From positions 1,116,001-1,180,000 of the forward strand of contig NZ_VWWJ01000001.1 of the NCBI RefSeq assembly GCF_011753055.1: 64,000 bases of DNA. Direction: 5' to 3'. Below the pieces are notes generated by a model that saw only the letters and a program-made list of their open reading frames with translations, did no database searches and was not told where the DNA came from. Of the stretch, positions 35,472 through 44,385 are shown in pieces (position 1 is the first letter of the stretch; each line of letters starts with the position of its first letter). The position numbers and the translations under genes were made by a program. The stretch is from Burkholderia sp. Ax-1719. Its GTDB lineage: Bacteria; Pseudomonadota; Gammaproteobacteria; Burkholderiales; Burkholderiaceae.

Positions 35472-36625
35472 CACAGCACCTCTTCGGTGGAAAGACGTTG
35501 GGATTCACTGTACGTCGGATAATCGGTAAAGCCTTTTTCCGTGCCGCCGTATAGCGTTGCTGCATCGACGGGATTCAGCGGCCAGCCATTGGCAATACGC
35601 GCAGGCAAATCGGGATTCGCAATAAAAGGACGGCCGAATGCAATCAGATCCGCGAAACCGCTTGCGAGCAGACGCGCGCCGCGTTCCGCCGTATAACGCC
35701 CCGCGTACACGATGCGGCCCCGGAAGGTCTCGCGCACGGCGCGGCGGAATTCGAGCGGCAGATCCGGCGCGTTGTCCCAGTCGGCTTCCGCGATCGAGAG
35801 ATAGGCCACGTCGAATTCATCGAGAATCTTGATGGCTTCGATATAGGTCTGATGCGGATCGTCCTCGACGAGGCCGATATACACGCGGTCCTCGTCGGTA
35901 CCTGCAAACAGCGGGGCAAAACGCACGCCCAGGCGGCCCGGACCGACGACCTTCGTCACCGCTTCGACGATCTCCCGCAAAAAGCGTAGACGGTTTTGCA
36001 GCGAACCGCCGTATTCGTCGTCACGCTGATTCGAATGCGCCGAAATAAACTGGTTGACGAGATAGCCGTTCGCCGCGTGAATTTCGACGCCGTCGAAACC
36101 CGCAGCAAGCGCGTTACGCGCGGCCTGTGCATACAGTTCGACGATCTCGCGGACTTCCACGGTGCTCAGCGCGCGCGGCACCGGGGGCGCGATCAGCGTG
36201 CCGGTGTCGGGACCGGTCGCAATGAACGCTTTCGCTTGCTCCGCCTGGAGCGCCGAGGGCGCGACCGGCGCGGCGCCGTCCGGCTGCAGCGCGTTGTGCG
36301 AAACGCGGCCGACGTGCCAGAGTTGCGCGAACATGATGCCGCCCGCTTCGTGCACGGCATCGGTCACCTTGCGCCAGCCCGCGATTTGCGCCTCGGTGTG
36401 GATGCCGGGCGTCCACGCATAACCCTGGCCGCGCGGCTCGATCTGCGTGCCTTCGCTCACGATCAGACCGGCACTCGCGCGCTGGCGATAGTATTCGGCC
36501 ATGAGGTCGGTGGCGACGTCGCCGTCGCGCGCGCTGCGCTGACGCGTGAGCGGCGGCAGCACGATGCGGTTCTTGAGTCGATACGGCCCGAGCGCGACGG
36601 CATCGAAAAATTCGGAGTGCTGCAT
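35471..36625 (-). CDS. Old Yellow Enzyme family alkene reductase (NemA-like)
   Basis: 384 residues, a flavin TIM barrel. NRIVLPPLTRQRSARDGDV is the FMN-site start, AQLWHVGRVSH the family signature, VEIHAANGYLVNQFIS carries the His-x-x-Asn pair that binds the enone carbonyl, and YGGSLQNRLRFLREIVEA is the NADPH-side helix. It reduces activated C=C bonds of enones, maleimides or nitro compounds with NADPH. It lies 125 bases after the DJ-1-like gene and is co-translated with the SDR gene. NemA-type enzymes are typically controlled by an electrophile-sensing TetR repressor, which is present here. Confidence 0.9.
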   Translation of the reverse strand: MQHSEFFDAVALGPYRLKNRIVLPPLTRQRSARDGDVATDLMAEYYRQRASAGLIVSEGTQIEPRGQGYAWTPGIHTEAQIAGWRKVTDAVHEAGGIMFAQLWHVGRVSHNALQPDGAAPVAPSALQAEQAKAFIATGPDTGTLIAPPVPRALSTVEVREIVELYAQAARNALAAGFDGVEIHAANGYLVNQFISAHSNQRDDEYGGSLQNRLRFLREIVEAVTKVVGPGRLGVRFAPLFAGTDEDRVYIGLVEDDPHQTYIEAIKILDEFDVAYLSIAEADWDNAPDLPLEFRRAVRETFRGRIVYAGRYTAERGARLLASGFADLIAFGRPFIANPDLPARIANGWPLNPVDAATLYGGTEKGFTDYPTYSESQRLSTEEVL

Positions 36626-36750
36626 GATGAGTCCTTGAAACGTGTTGCGAGAGGGTGCGGGCTGAATCGCCCGCGCCGCGTGAATAGATGTTGTCGTTCG
36701 TTATCGTTTGAATCGACGGAGCCCTGTGCCGGGCTCTCGTTGTGATGTGA

Positions 36751-37443
36751 TTAGCGCTTGCCCTTGAGCGCCGGATGCGCGAGCAGTTCGAGCGCGGCCG
36801 GACCGGACGAGGCCGGATTCTGGCCGGTGATCAGCACGCCGTCGGTCACGACATACACCGCCCAGTCGCCGAGCTTCGAATAGATGCCGCCCTTCGCCTT
36901 CAATTCGTCTTCGACGAGGAACGGCACCACTTGGGTCAGGCCCACGGCTTCTTCTTCGGTATTCGTGAAGCCCGTCACCTTGCGGCCTTCCACGAGCGGA
37001 CGGCCGTCCGGCGCCTTCGCGTGGCGCAGCACGCCCGGCGCGTGGCACACCAGCGCAGTCGGCTTGCCGGCGGCGAAGAACGACTGGATCAGCGCGATCG
37101 AAACCGGATCTTCGGCCAGATCCCAAAGCGGGCCGTGGCCGCCCGGATAGAAGACTGCGTCGAAGTCCTCGTGCGAGACGCTGTCGAGACGCACGGTCGC
37201 CGCAAGCTGCGCCTTCGCCATGGCGTCGGCCTGGAAGCGATGCGTCAGCTCGGTCTGAAACGCCGGCTCGTCGCTCTTGGGGTCGAGCGGCGGCTGACCG
37301 CCTTGCGGCGAAGCGAGCACGATCTGCGCGCCCGCGTCCTGGAACGCGTAATACGGCGCGGCCAGTTCTTCGAGCCAGAAGCCCGTCTTGCGGCCGGTGT
37401 TGCCCAGTTGATCGTGCGAGGTCAGAACCATCAGAACTTTCAT
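36751..37443 (-). CDS. DJ-1/PfpI family protein (Hsp31-like type 1 glutamine amidotransferase domain)
   Basis: 230 residues. ALVCHAPGVL is the nucleophile elbow with the reactive Cys, and FDAVFYPGGHGPLWDLAEDP and VTGFTNTEEEAVGLTQVVPF are family hallmarks. Members of this group act as glyoxalase III, deglycase or redox chaperone in the cytoplasm against methylglyoxal and other electrophiles. ATG at 37443 was chosen because the fold begins MKVLMVLTSHDQLG; the frame upstream is only open. First enzyme of the TetR group, with a palindromic operator at 37481-37502 just upstream. Confidence 0.88.
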   Translation of the reverse strand: MKVLMVLTSHDQLGNTGRKTGFWLEELAAPYYAFQDAGAQIVLASPQGGQPPLDPKSDEPAFQTELTHRFQADAMAKAQLAATVRLDSVSHEDFDAVFYPGGHGPLWDLAEDPVSIALIQSFFAAGKPTALVCHAPGVLRHAKAPDGRPLVEGRKVTGFTNTEEEAVGLTQVVPFLVEDELKAKGGIYSKLGDWAVYVVTDGVLITGQNPASSGPAALELLAHPALKGKR

Positions 37444-37480
37444 GTTGCTTCTCCGTTGCAAAGAGGCATCTCGCCCCATA

Positions 37481-37502
37481 TAGTCGACCGGTCGTCTAGT
37501 AA
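37481..37502. promoter_or_regulatory. TetR operator upstream of the DJ-1 gene
   Basis: Core palindrome CGACCGGTCG inside an 18-base near-perfect dyad beginning TAGTCGACC. The same 22 bases occur at 38184-38205 upstream of tetR. It probably overlaps the promoter of the enzyme genes and is bound by the TetR protein encoded between the two sites. Confidence 0.8.
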
Positions 37503-37559
37503 CCGGACCTAAAAAAAGCACTTCGGTAGAAGTGCCTGGAACAACCTTTACTGCGCCGA

Positions 37560-38165
37560 TTAGTCCGGCAGATGCAGCGTGCGACGCGTGGTTTCGAGGG
37601 CGACCTCGAAAGGCTGCAGGTTGCGCACGATCTTGACCATCACACTGGCGCCCAGCCAAAGCTGATACAGACTTTGCGCCACGGCGCGCGGCTCCCCGTC
37701 GACCGCGAGCGAGCCTTCGGCAACCCCCGCCTCGATCGCCCGCGCCAGTCGCGCAACGACCCCGGCCGTGCCGCGATTGAGCGTCGCCCGCATGGGCTCG
37801 GACATGTCGGCCACTTCCGCGCCCAGCTTGACCGCGAGGCATTTGCCCTGGCAGTCGAAAAACGACTGCGTTTCGCGCCAGATCTGCCAGTACTGCATCA
37901 GTCGCCCGGCCATGTTCATGCCGGGCAGGTTCAGCGTCTTGTCGAGTTCGGCCAGATAGTCCTCGAAATAGCTTTCGAGCAGCGCCACGCCGAATGCGTC
38001 CTTCGACGCGAAGTAATAGTAGAAAGACCCCTTCGGCACACCCGCTGCTGCGAGAATCTCGCTCAGGCCCACCGCCGCGAAGCCTTTCGCGCCGATGATG
38101 TTCTGCCCGATCGCGATGATTTTTTCGCGAACGTCAGCGGTTTCGGTGGTGTTGGTCGTTTCCAT
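37560..38165 (-). CDS. TetR family repressor (NemR-like)
   Basis: 201 residues. N-terminal HTH: REKIIAIGQNIIGAKGFAAV, then GLSEILAAAGVPKGSFYYYF. The C-terminal part fits the TetR_C group of NemR/AcuR-like repressors (FFDCQGKCLAVKLGAEVADM, with Cys residues able to sense electrophiles: the pair in FDCQGKC). By homology it should block its own gene and the DJ-1/OYE/SDR genes until a quinone, aldehyde or hypochlorite-type stress modifies it. The twin operators at 37481 and 38184 support this autoregulatory design. Confidence 0.87.
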   Translation of the reverse strand: METTNTTETADVREKIIAIGQNIIGAKGFAAVGLSEILAAAGVPKGSFYYYFASKDAFGVALLESYFEDYLAELDKTLNLPGMNMAGRLMQYWQIWRETQSFFDCQGKCLAVKLGAEVADMSEPMRATLNRGTAGVVARLARAIEAGVAEGSLAVDGEPRAVAQSLYQLWLGASVMVKIVRNLQPFEVALETTRRTLHLPD

Positions 38166-38183
38166 GGACCGAACTATGACACG

Positions 38184-38205
38184 TAGTCGACCGGTCGTCT
38201 AGTAA
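38184..38205. promoter_or_regulatory. TetR operator upstream of tetR
   Basis: Identical over 22 bases to the site at 37481-37502 (core CGACCGGTCG). It lies 18 bases before the tetR start codon, as expected for autorepression. Confidence 0.8.
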
Positions 38206-38440
38206 TTTTTTGATGCTTCCCTGACCGCCATACTCGTCTACCGCAGTGTCCAGAGTGTGAGATTCGCTCATCCCACCCGAACAAGCAAGCGACCGCGCGG
38301 CAGCCAGAGTCTCAATAATTGCTTCCAGCTCGAGCTTGCTCGCGAGAAATCGCAGCCTATCCGGATTTCAACCTTGACGAGCAGGTCGGTACCCGGACTC
38401 CTGTTCCGGCCTCGCTCCATGAGAAGATATTTTCGCTGGG

Positions 38441-39418
38441 TTAGTCGTGGCTCGCGGACGCAGCCACCTTCGCGGTGAGTGGAATTTCCGGATATTGATC
38501 GAGCGTAGTTCGGCGGACCGTGTATCCCGCTTTCGCAAGTCGGGTCAACATTGAAGGTTCTCCGACCAGATGCGCTGCCCCTACAGCAACCAGAATGGGG
38601 CCTGTCATTGCCTGGATGCGCTCACTCAGCAAAGCCTCCATGTAGAGGGATGAGCCATTGGCCTTGGTAAAGTCACCGACTTGCTTGAGTTCGGGAACAT
38701 CCCCAGGCTCTGTGGGCCGTTCTACATCCACGGCGAGGGACCTAACGTCCCCCTGCCTCCAGTCTTTGGTCAAGTCCTGTAGAAGCTGATTGTCTACCGT
38801 CCGGTCAAATCGTTTGCACGTTTCCAGAAGGTCGATTTTCTGGAGACGTGCGGGCATCTCCTGCAGTTCTTCCATGTTCTCCACGGCAGTGAGCAACGAC
38901 GAGACGCTTCTGTGTGCAGCTTGCGCGCCCAGGACCAATCTGGTTTCAATTCCCGCGTACGTCGGGGGTGTCTTGAGCCGACGTGCCACTAGCAACGTTA
39001 GAGCCCACGGCTTGATGCGCGTAAAGACGGGATAAGGCATGTGAGCGTTGGCCGCGCAGGCATGTAATGCATCCAAGCCTTCTGCGCCGAAATGATTTTC
39101 GAGACTGTCAGTTGGTGGATATATCTCCATCTGCTTGATGACCTCCGCTTCAACCGGAGTCGCGTCTGTCATCGGCGATTCCGTCACGACGGAGCTCACG
39201 CGCATGATGACCCGCTCCAGTACCTGGTTAATATCCTGAGCGGGGTCTGGAAGAAAGTGCAGGGTTGGCATCAACAGCAGCACGGGTCGTCCGGGTGCAC
39301 GGGCTTCCCAGAACACACCCTCTTCGGCATGCGCAGCATCAGTTGCCATCGCACAAAAGACGAACGCCAGTGCAGGAACGACCCACGAGCCGACCAATCG
39401 CAAGTTACTTTGCCGCAT
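38441..39418 (-). CDS. TraB/GumN family protein at the end of the type I secretion operon
   Basis: 325 residues from ATG at 39418, chosen for GGGAGG eight bases upstream; it starts 4 bases after the TolC-like stop. A signal peptide (VVPALAFVFCAMATDAAHA) sends it to the periplasm. The TraB/GumN (TIKI-like) fold shows VLLLMPTLHFLPDPAQDINQ near the N-terminus (GxxH-type His), VVTESPM (Glu) and ILVAVGAAHLVGEPSMLTRL with the conserved C-terminal GxxHLxG. TIKI relatives are metal-dependent peptidases, and TraB of enterococci blocks a peptide pheromone. Placed last in an operon that exports a double-glycine-leader protein, it could protect the cell from, or process, that product; this is inference. 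Confidence 0.78.
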   Translation of the reverse strand: MRQSNLRLVGSWVVPALAFVFCAMATDAAHAEEGVFWEARAPGRPVLLLMPTLHFLPDPAQDINQVLERVIMRVSSVVTESPMTDATPVEAEVIKQMEIYPPTDSLENHFGAEGLDALHACAANAHMPYPVFTRIKPWALTLLVARRLKTPPTYAGIETRLVLGAQAAHRSVSSLLTAVENMEELQEMPARLQKIDLLETCKRFDRTVDNQLLQDLTKDWRQGDVRSLAVDVERPTEPGDVPELKQVGDFTKANGSSLYMEALLSERIQAMTGPILVAVGAAHLVGEPSMLTRLAKAGYTVRRTTLDQYPEIPLTAKVAASASHD

Positions 39419-39422
39419 TCCA

Positions 39423-40763
39423 TCATCCTCCCTGTCGGACATCCAGCAGACTGTTCAACTGCTGCACGTCCTCTTCGTCGAGCTGGCCGGCTGAGCTCTT
39501 GAGTCTGACACCCCACATCAGCGCCGCAATGCGCGCTTCGATGTAGTTGCGTTGCTGGGAATACAACCGGTCCTCTGCTGCCAGGACATCTGAATTCAGC
39601 CGTACACCGTTGCGGTACGCCTTGACGTTGAACGCCACCGAGGCTTGCGCCGAATGCACAGCTTGCTCAAGGGCTGCAACACGGATGCGGCCGCCCTCAT
39701 ATCCCAGGAAAGCTTGCTGAGCCTGTTGCGCGGCACTCTGCCGGGCAACTTCGAGGTCCTCCGCTGCCTTGTCTTCCAACGCAAGATTCTCACGCGTCTC
39801 GCTCTGGCTCGACAAACCATCGAATAGCGGAATGGTAATCTGAATCCCAATTTGCGCGGCGGATGCGGCAGGGCCACCCGTGATGAAGTTATCCTGTCCG
39901 TTGATGTAGCTTGAATTACCCCGGCTGAACGATGCGATAGCTGTCACAGAGGGCAACGTCGCGTACCGGGTCTTTAACGTATGCGTATGGGCACGTGCAA
40001 CCTGGAGCTGCTGGATTCTCGTGTCAAAGCCATTGTCTCGTGCCAATTGCGCCCAAGCTGACGCCTGCAACGGGTTAAGCCCGGGCAGCGGCCTGCCCGG
40101 CGCCAGCCCCGCTAGCTCCCCCGGCGGCCTTCCCACGATGCTCTCAAGCTCCACGACGCGCTCCTGCAAGGCGTTGTCCATGTCTACTTCGTCAGCTTGG
40201 GCTGCTGCCACGCTGGCCTGGGCATCCTGCACATCGACAACAGTTCCGTTGCCGAGCCGGTAGTTCTCCTTTGCGGCCATCTCCTGCTCCTGCAATGCAA
40301 CCAGATGCTTGTGGGCCGCGCTCTTGTCTTCCTGCGCGCTAAACACCGCAAAGTACGCATTGCACAAACGAAGGATAAGGTCACTTTCGCTTTTCGCGAA
40401 AGCAATCTGAGCCTGCTCCACCTCGAGGCTACTATCCTTCAAATCCTGAAGCGCGCCCCAATCGAATATTGTCTGCGAGAGACTGAACGTGAAGCCCTCT
40501 GTCCGATAATTCGGAAATAGCGACGACTCCTGGTCCACGTGGCCATGTATCGCACTGCCGGAGGCCCTAAGTGACGGCAACCAGCGCGAACGGGCTTCGG
40601 GATACTTCATCTCTTCGGCGCGCAACAAGGCGGCTGCGCTTCGCACAGTTGGGTCGTAGCCAATGGCTGACTGATACAGCGTTTCCAGGTCGGTCGCGCA
40701 CGCCTGCGCACTGATGACCAGTAAAGCCATACCGAGCAGCGCCCCTCGCGCTCTGCTGTGCAC
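39423..40763 (-). CDS. TolC family outer membrane factor
   Basis: 446 residues starting at GTG 40763, one base after the HlyD stop; the first residues (HSRARGALLGMALLVISAQA, then CATDLETLYQSAI) form a signal peptide. The OEP repeats follow: YDPTVRSAAALLRAEEMKYP, then TFSLSQTIFDWGALQDLKDS, and the second half repeats the pattern (ITIPLFDGLSSQSETRENLA). It forms the trimeric channel through the outer membrane for the type I exporter encoded upstream. A longer frame from ATG 40841 would overlap the HlyD gene and lose the signal peptide. Confidence 0.87.
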   Translation of the reverse strand: MHSRARGALLGMALLVISAQACATDLETLYQSAIGYDPTVRSAAALLRAEEMKYPEARSRWLPSLRASGSAIHGHVDQESSLFPNYRTEGFTFSLSQTIFDWGALQDLKDSSLEVEQAQIAFAKSESDLILRLCNAYFAVFSAQEDKSAAHKHLVALQEQEMAAKENYRLGNGTVVDVQDAQASVAAAQADEVDMDNALQERVVELESIVGRPPGELAGLAPGRPLPGLNPLQASAWAQLARDNGFDTRIQQLQVARAHTHTLKTRYATLPSVTAIASFSRGNSSYINGQDNFITGGPAASAAQIGIQITIPLFDGLSSQSETRENLALEDKAAEDLEVARQSAAQQAQQAFLGYEGGRIRVAALEQAVHSAQASVAFNVKAYRNGVRLNSDVLAAEDRLYSQQRNYIEARIAALMWGVRLKSSAGQLDEEDVQQLNSLLDVRQGG

Positions 40764-40764
40764 C

Positions 40765-42066
40765 TTATCTAGCTGCTCTTGGGGATTCAACGGTCTGGTA
40801 GCGCCCCGTAAGCGAGTACAGTGGTTCAAGCATCCACTCATAGATTTTTCTCGTTTCTAGCAACATGTCCGCTTCCAGCTTCATGCCGTCCTGAAGCCGC
40901 AACGTCTCGCCATTGGCGTAAACGGCCTGTTCGTCCAGCGCGACCGTTACGCGATACAGTCCTTCGTGCTCCTCTCCCAACTCCTTCAACACTCCGGGCG
41001 GCAGCGCCGTACGTGAAACCTCCGTCACATGACCGCCGTATTGACCAAACTTCTGGTAAGGGAATGCGTCGTAACGCAGGTTGACCGCTGTGCCCTCCTT
41101 CACAAAACCAATCGCACGGCTCGGCACATACAGGTATGCGAGCATCCGCGCTTTCTCCGGCTCAATGCTGGTTAGCAGCGTGGCAGGCGACACCACATCA
41201 CCGGCATCAGTAAGCGGCGTAGTCGCAACGCCTTCTATCTGGGACGTGATAGCAACCCGCCGATGGACATCGTTTGAGATGTCCTGCTCCCGAAGCTCAG
41301 CAATCTGGCGGTCAAGTTGAGATAGCTGGTTCTTTTCGTCGAGCGGCGCGTTTTCGAATTCACTGCGGGCCGAATCGAGCGCCGTTGAGATATCGACTGC
41401 GTTTCTGAGGTCGGCCGCTAGCTTGCCTTTTTCGTTCAGGAGGTCGGCCTCCTTGTCATCAAGCTGGGTTTGGGAAAAGAAGCCTTCAGCCGCGAGCTTT
41501 CGTAGTCTCCCCACGTTACGCTCATCCACCTGGACCTTCAAAGCCTGGAGGCCTGACTCTGAGTGTGCCTGCGCAAGCGACTCTCCGAACGTGCGCACTT
41601 TCTCCTTCATGGCACGGTAACTCTCGACGTAGATTGCTTCTCGCCGCGTGCGTTCTCCCTGCAACTCTTCGACCCGAAGCGCCAGCTGACGCGCGATGGC
41701 GCTCTCTGCGCCGCCCGACGTTGGGCGGTTTGTCTCGGTCGAGAGGATGAAAAGAGGCTGCCCGACCCGTATCCGCTCTCCTTCTGTGACCAGGCGCTGA
41801 ATCACCGTACCTTCGACGGGCGGGTACACCTTGGCGACAGCCAGGTCTGAGGCAACGTTGCCCGCCACCGTTTCCCGGCGCGTATAGGAGCCAAACACCG
41901 AGAACGCGACGAGCACAAGCGCCGCGAACAAAGCGACGACCGCATAGACCCACATCGCGGGAGGCCGGGCAAGCAGGATGGCTCCCTGCAAATGCTCAAG
42001 CTGGGCCGCATAGACCTCAGTGCGAAAAAGCTCTAGTTCTCCAGAGCCTCTTTCTGGCGTGCTCAT
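40765..42066 (-). CDS. HlyD/CvaA family periplasmic adaptor
   Basis: 433 residues. One N-terminal membrane helix (MWVYAVVALFAALVLVAFSV) anchors it in the inner membrane. The beta-barrel and lipoyl parts show VYPPVEGTVIQRLVTEGERI and VRVGQPLF-like sequence, followed by a long alpha-hairpin (AHSESGLQALKVQVDERNVG onward) and a second lipoyl half ending AYLYVPSRAIGFVKEGTAVN. It bridges the C39 ABC transporter and the TolC channel. Its ATG overlaps the ABC gene stop by 4 bases (ATGA). Confidence 0.9.
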   Translation of the reverse strand: MSTPERGSGELELFRTEVYAAQLEHLQGAILLARPPAMWVYAVVALFAALVLVAFSVFGSYTRRETVAGNVASDLAVAKVYPPVEGTVIQRLVTEGERIRVGQPLFILSTETNRPTSGGAESAIARQLALRVEELQGERTRREAIYVESYRAMKEKVRTFGESLAQAHSESGLQALKVQVDERNVGRLRKLAAEGFFSQTQLDDKEADLLNEKGKLAADLRNAVDISTALDSARSEFENAPLDEKNQLSQLDRQIAELREQDISNDVHRRVAITSQIEGVATTPLTDAGDVVSPATLLTSIEPEKARMLAYLYVPSRAIGFVKEGTAVNLRYDAFPYQKFGQYGGHVTEVSRTALPPGVLKELGEEHEGLYRVTVALDEQAVYANGETLRLQDGMKLEADMLLETRKIYEWMLEPLYSLTGRYQTVESPRAAR

Positions 42067-44294
42067 GCGCTACCTACCACGGACGCTTGCTCGTTGACTG
42101 CATTCGCATGGGGAACTGACACCGCAAGGGGGGCCGCTACAGCGGTTACAGCGGCTGTCGCAGCAGCCTGTGCAAAGCTGACAGGCGTGAAGACCGTGTT
42201 GCCTTTTGCATCCCGACCCATGCGCAACACCCGGTCTGCCGCCCGAATCGTCTCTTCCCGGTGAGCAATGACAATCCGCGTGATTTTGAGGGATTTTATG
42301 CCGTCGTTGACTATCGACTCATTCTGGGCATCAAGATGGCTTGTGGCTTCATCGAGAAAGAGGATTTTCGGGCGTTTGTATAGTGCCCGCGCAAGCAGCA
42401 CGCGCTGCTTCTGACCACCCGAGAGTGAGGAGCCCATATCTCCGACGAGCGTGTTGAAGCCCATCGGAAACGTAGCGATGTCCTTCAGGAGCGCCGCCTT
42501 GTCTGCGCACTCCCGCACCCAGTCCATGTCCACGTTGTCGTCAAAGAAGCTGATGTTCTCGGCAATCGTGCCCGCGAAAAGCTGGTCATCCTGCATCACT
42601 GCCCCGAACATCAGCCGGTAACGGGTCATGCCGAAGTTCTTCAGTACAGTCCCGCCCACGGACACGGTACCGCCAGTGGGGGTCAGCAATCCCGTAAGAA
42701 TCTTGAGCAACGTCGTTTTGCCACATCCGCTGACACCGGTGATGGCAAGGTGCTCGCCCTGCCGAACATCCAATGTCGCATTGGATACCGTAGGCTTCTC
42801 GCCCATGCCGTACCGGTACGTCACCCCGCGCAACTGAATGCTGGGCGCGACATCGTCGAGCGTCACTGGTGCGACCGGTTTCTCTTCCTCCGGCTTCTCA
42901 AGCACAATGTCTGCAAGTCGCCGCGTCTGAATTCCCAGAATCTTCAGATCGTAGAACCGGTCAGCAAGACTACATGCTCGCTGCGTAAATTGGTCACTGT
43001 AAGCAATGAACGCGAGCAGCATGCCCAGCGTAATATGCTTGTCTATCACTGACGCTGCACCGACCGCGAGCACCAGCAGCCGTTCAGCCCGAAAAACCAG
43101 CGCGTTGCCCGTGTGGAACACGAGCATGAGCCGTTGTGTGCGTAGCGCTGCGTTCTTTTGTCGCACAATGAGATTCAGCCAAGCTGTCAGCCGCGTCGAA
43201 CCCTTGTCGAAGAGTCGCACACTCTGGATACCTCGTATCGTTTCGATGAGGTGACTTTGTTGTTTGGCATCGAAGACAATCTGGCTTTCCGTCGCGAACT
43301 TCAGAGAGGCGTACAGCCCCATCCGCATACCGATATATAGCAGGACTGCGAATAATGTGAGCATCGAGAGCTTGGGGTTGAACACCAGCATCATGATGAG
43401 CGTGCCCACAGACATCAAGCCGTCGAGAATCGCTTCCACGAAACCGGTGGTCAGTGTCGCCTGAATAGAATTGACACTCGACGCCCGCACCAGAATATCG
43501 CCCAGATGCCGCCGCTCGAAGTACGCAATCGGCAATCGTACAAGATGGGCAAACGTGCGCGTGAGCCATTGAACATTCAGTGTGGTCCCCATGTACAGGA
43601 CGGCCCACCCTCTCAACACTTCCACGACAGTCTGCAACATCCACAACAAACCGAAGCCGATCGCCAAAGTCGTCAGCAGTCCTACATCTGCGCTGGTAAT
43701 GGCATCATCAACCACCCACTCGTTAAAGAAGGGGGCAATGAGCGAAAAAATTTCGATAACCAGCGCCAGGATGAACACTTGCGTGAGCGAGCGCCCAAGC
43801 CCGATGATGCGTCCCGTGAGCGTGCGGATTTTTACGCTTCGAGGTACGCTCTGCTTCCTGAAATCAAAGTCCGGCGTCAGTTCAAGTGCCACGCCAGTGA
43901 AGGCGTCGCTCAACTCCTTGCGCGTAATAACGCGTCGGCCGGTCGCCGGGTCACAGATTTCGACCACGTCACCTTTCGCGGCCTCGAGTACGACAAAGTG
44001 GTTTAGGTCCCAGTGCAGGATGCACGGCATCTGAAGATTTTTGATTTCCTCCGGTTCGAGCCGCAGCGAGCGTGCCGAGAGCTGCATGCCCTTGGCAACA
44101 TCAATCAACTGGCGCAAGGTGATGCCCTTGAGCGAGATGGCATAAGCTGCGCGGAGTGTTCGCAGGTCTGTCTGGTGCCCATGATACGCGGCTATCATGA
44201 CAAGGCAGGCCAGCCCACACTCGGCCGCCTCGCTTTGCAAGACGACAGGGATGCGACGCCTAAAGCCAAATTGAAGCGAATAGATTGCTGCCAT
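42063..44294 (-). CDS. C39 peptidase-containing ABC transporter (bacteriocin/microcin type)
   Basis: 743 residues. N-terminal C39 peptidase: VLQSEAAECGLACLVMIAAY with Gln20 and Cys26, HWDLNHFVVLE with His99, and DPATG with Asp115, so the catalytic set is complete. Six membrane helices follow (about 160-430), then the ATPase with GVSGCGKTTLLKIL (Lys526), LSGGQKQRVLLARAL and ILFLDEATSHLDAQNES. Such proteins remove a double-glycine leader and pump the mature peptide across the inner membrane. The ATG at 44294 was chosen over a TTG six codons upstream. The substrate gene with a perfect leader lies just upstream on the same strand. Confidence 0.92.
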   Translation of the reverse strand: MAAIYSLQFGFRRRIPVVLQSEAAECGLACLVMIAAYHGHQTDLRTLRAAYAISLKGITLRQLIDVAKGMQLSARSLRLEPEEIKNLQMPCILHWDLNHFVVLEAAKGDVVEICDPATGRRVITRKELSDAFTGVALELTPDFDFRKQSVPRSVKIRTLTGRIIGLGRSLTQVFILALVIEIFSLIAPFFNEWVVDDAITSADVGLLTTLAIGFGLLWMLQTVVEVLRGWAVLYMGTTLNVQWLTRTFAHLVRLPIAYFERRHLGDILVRASSVNSIQATLTTGFVEAILDGLMSVGTLIMMLVFNPKLSMLTLFAVLLYIGMRMGLYASLKFATESQIVFDAKQQSHLIETIRGIQSVRLFDKGSTRLTAWLNLIVRQKNAALRTQRLMLVFHTGNALVFRAERLLVLAVGAASVIDKHITLGMLLAFIAYSDQFTQRACSLADRFYDLKILGIQTRRLADIVLEKPEEEKPVAPVTLDDVAPSIQLRGVTYRYGMGEKPTVSNATLDVRQGEHLAITGVSGCGKTTLLKILTGLLTPTGGTVSVGGTVLKNFGMTRYRLMFGAVMQDDQLFAGTIAENISFFDDNVDMDWVRECADKAALLKDIATFPMGFNTLVGDMGSSLSGGQKQRVLLARALYKRPKILFLDEATSHLDAQNESIVNDGIKSLKITRIVIAHREETIRAADRVLRMGRDAKGNTVFTPVSFAQAAATAAVTAVAAPLAVSVPHANAVNEQASVVGSA

Positions 44295-44385
44295 GCGCTT
44301 TCCCCGACGCAAGGATGCGAGGCGTTTGACGGCCTCGCATGGGTTACTGCTTATCGTTGTTCAACCGCAAGCGTGTTGCTCAGCA

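Noticed and set aside
35996..36745. 249-codon open frame on the plus strand
   Set aside because: Antisense to the Old Yellow Enzyme gene, Arg-rich and without a family match.
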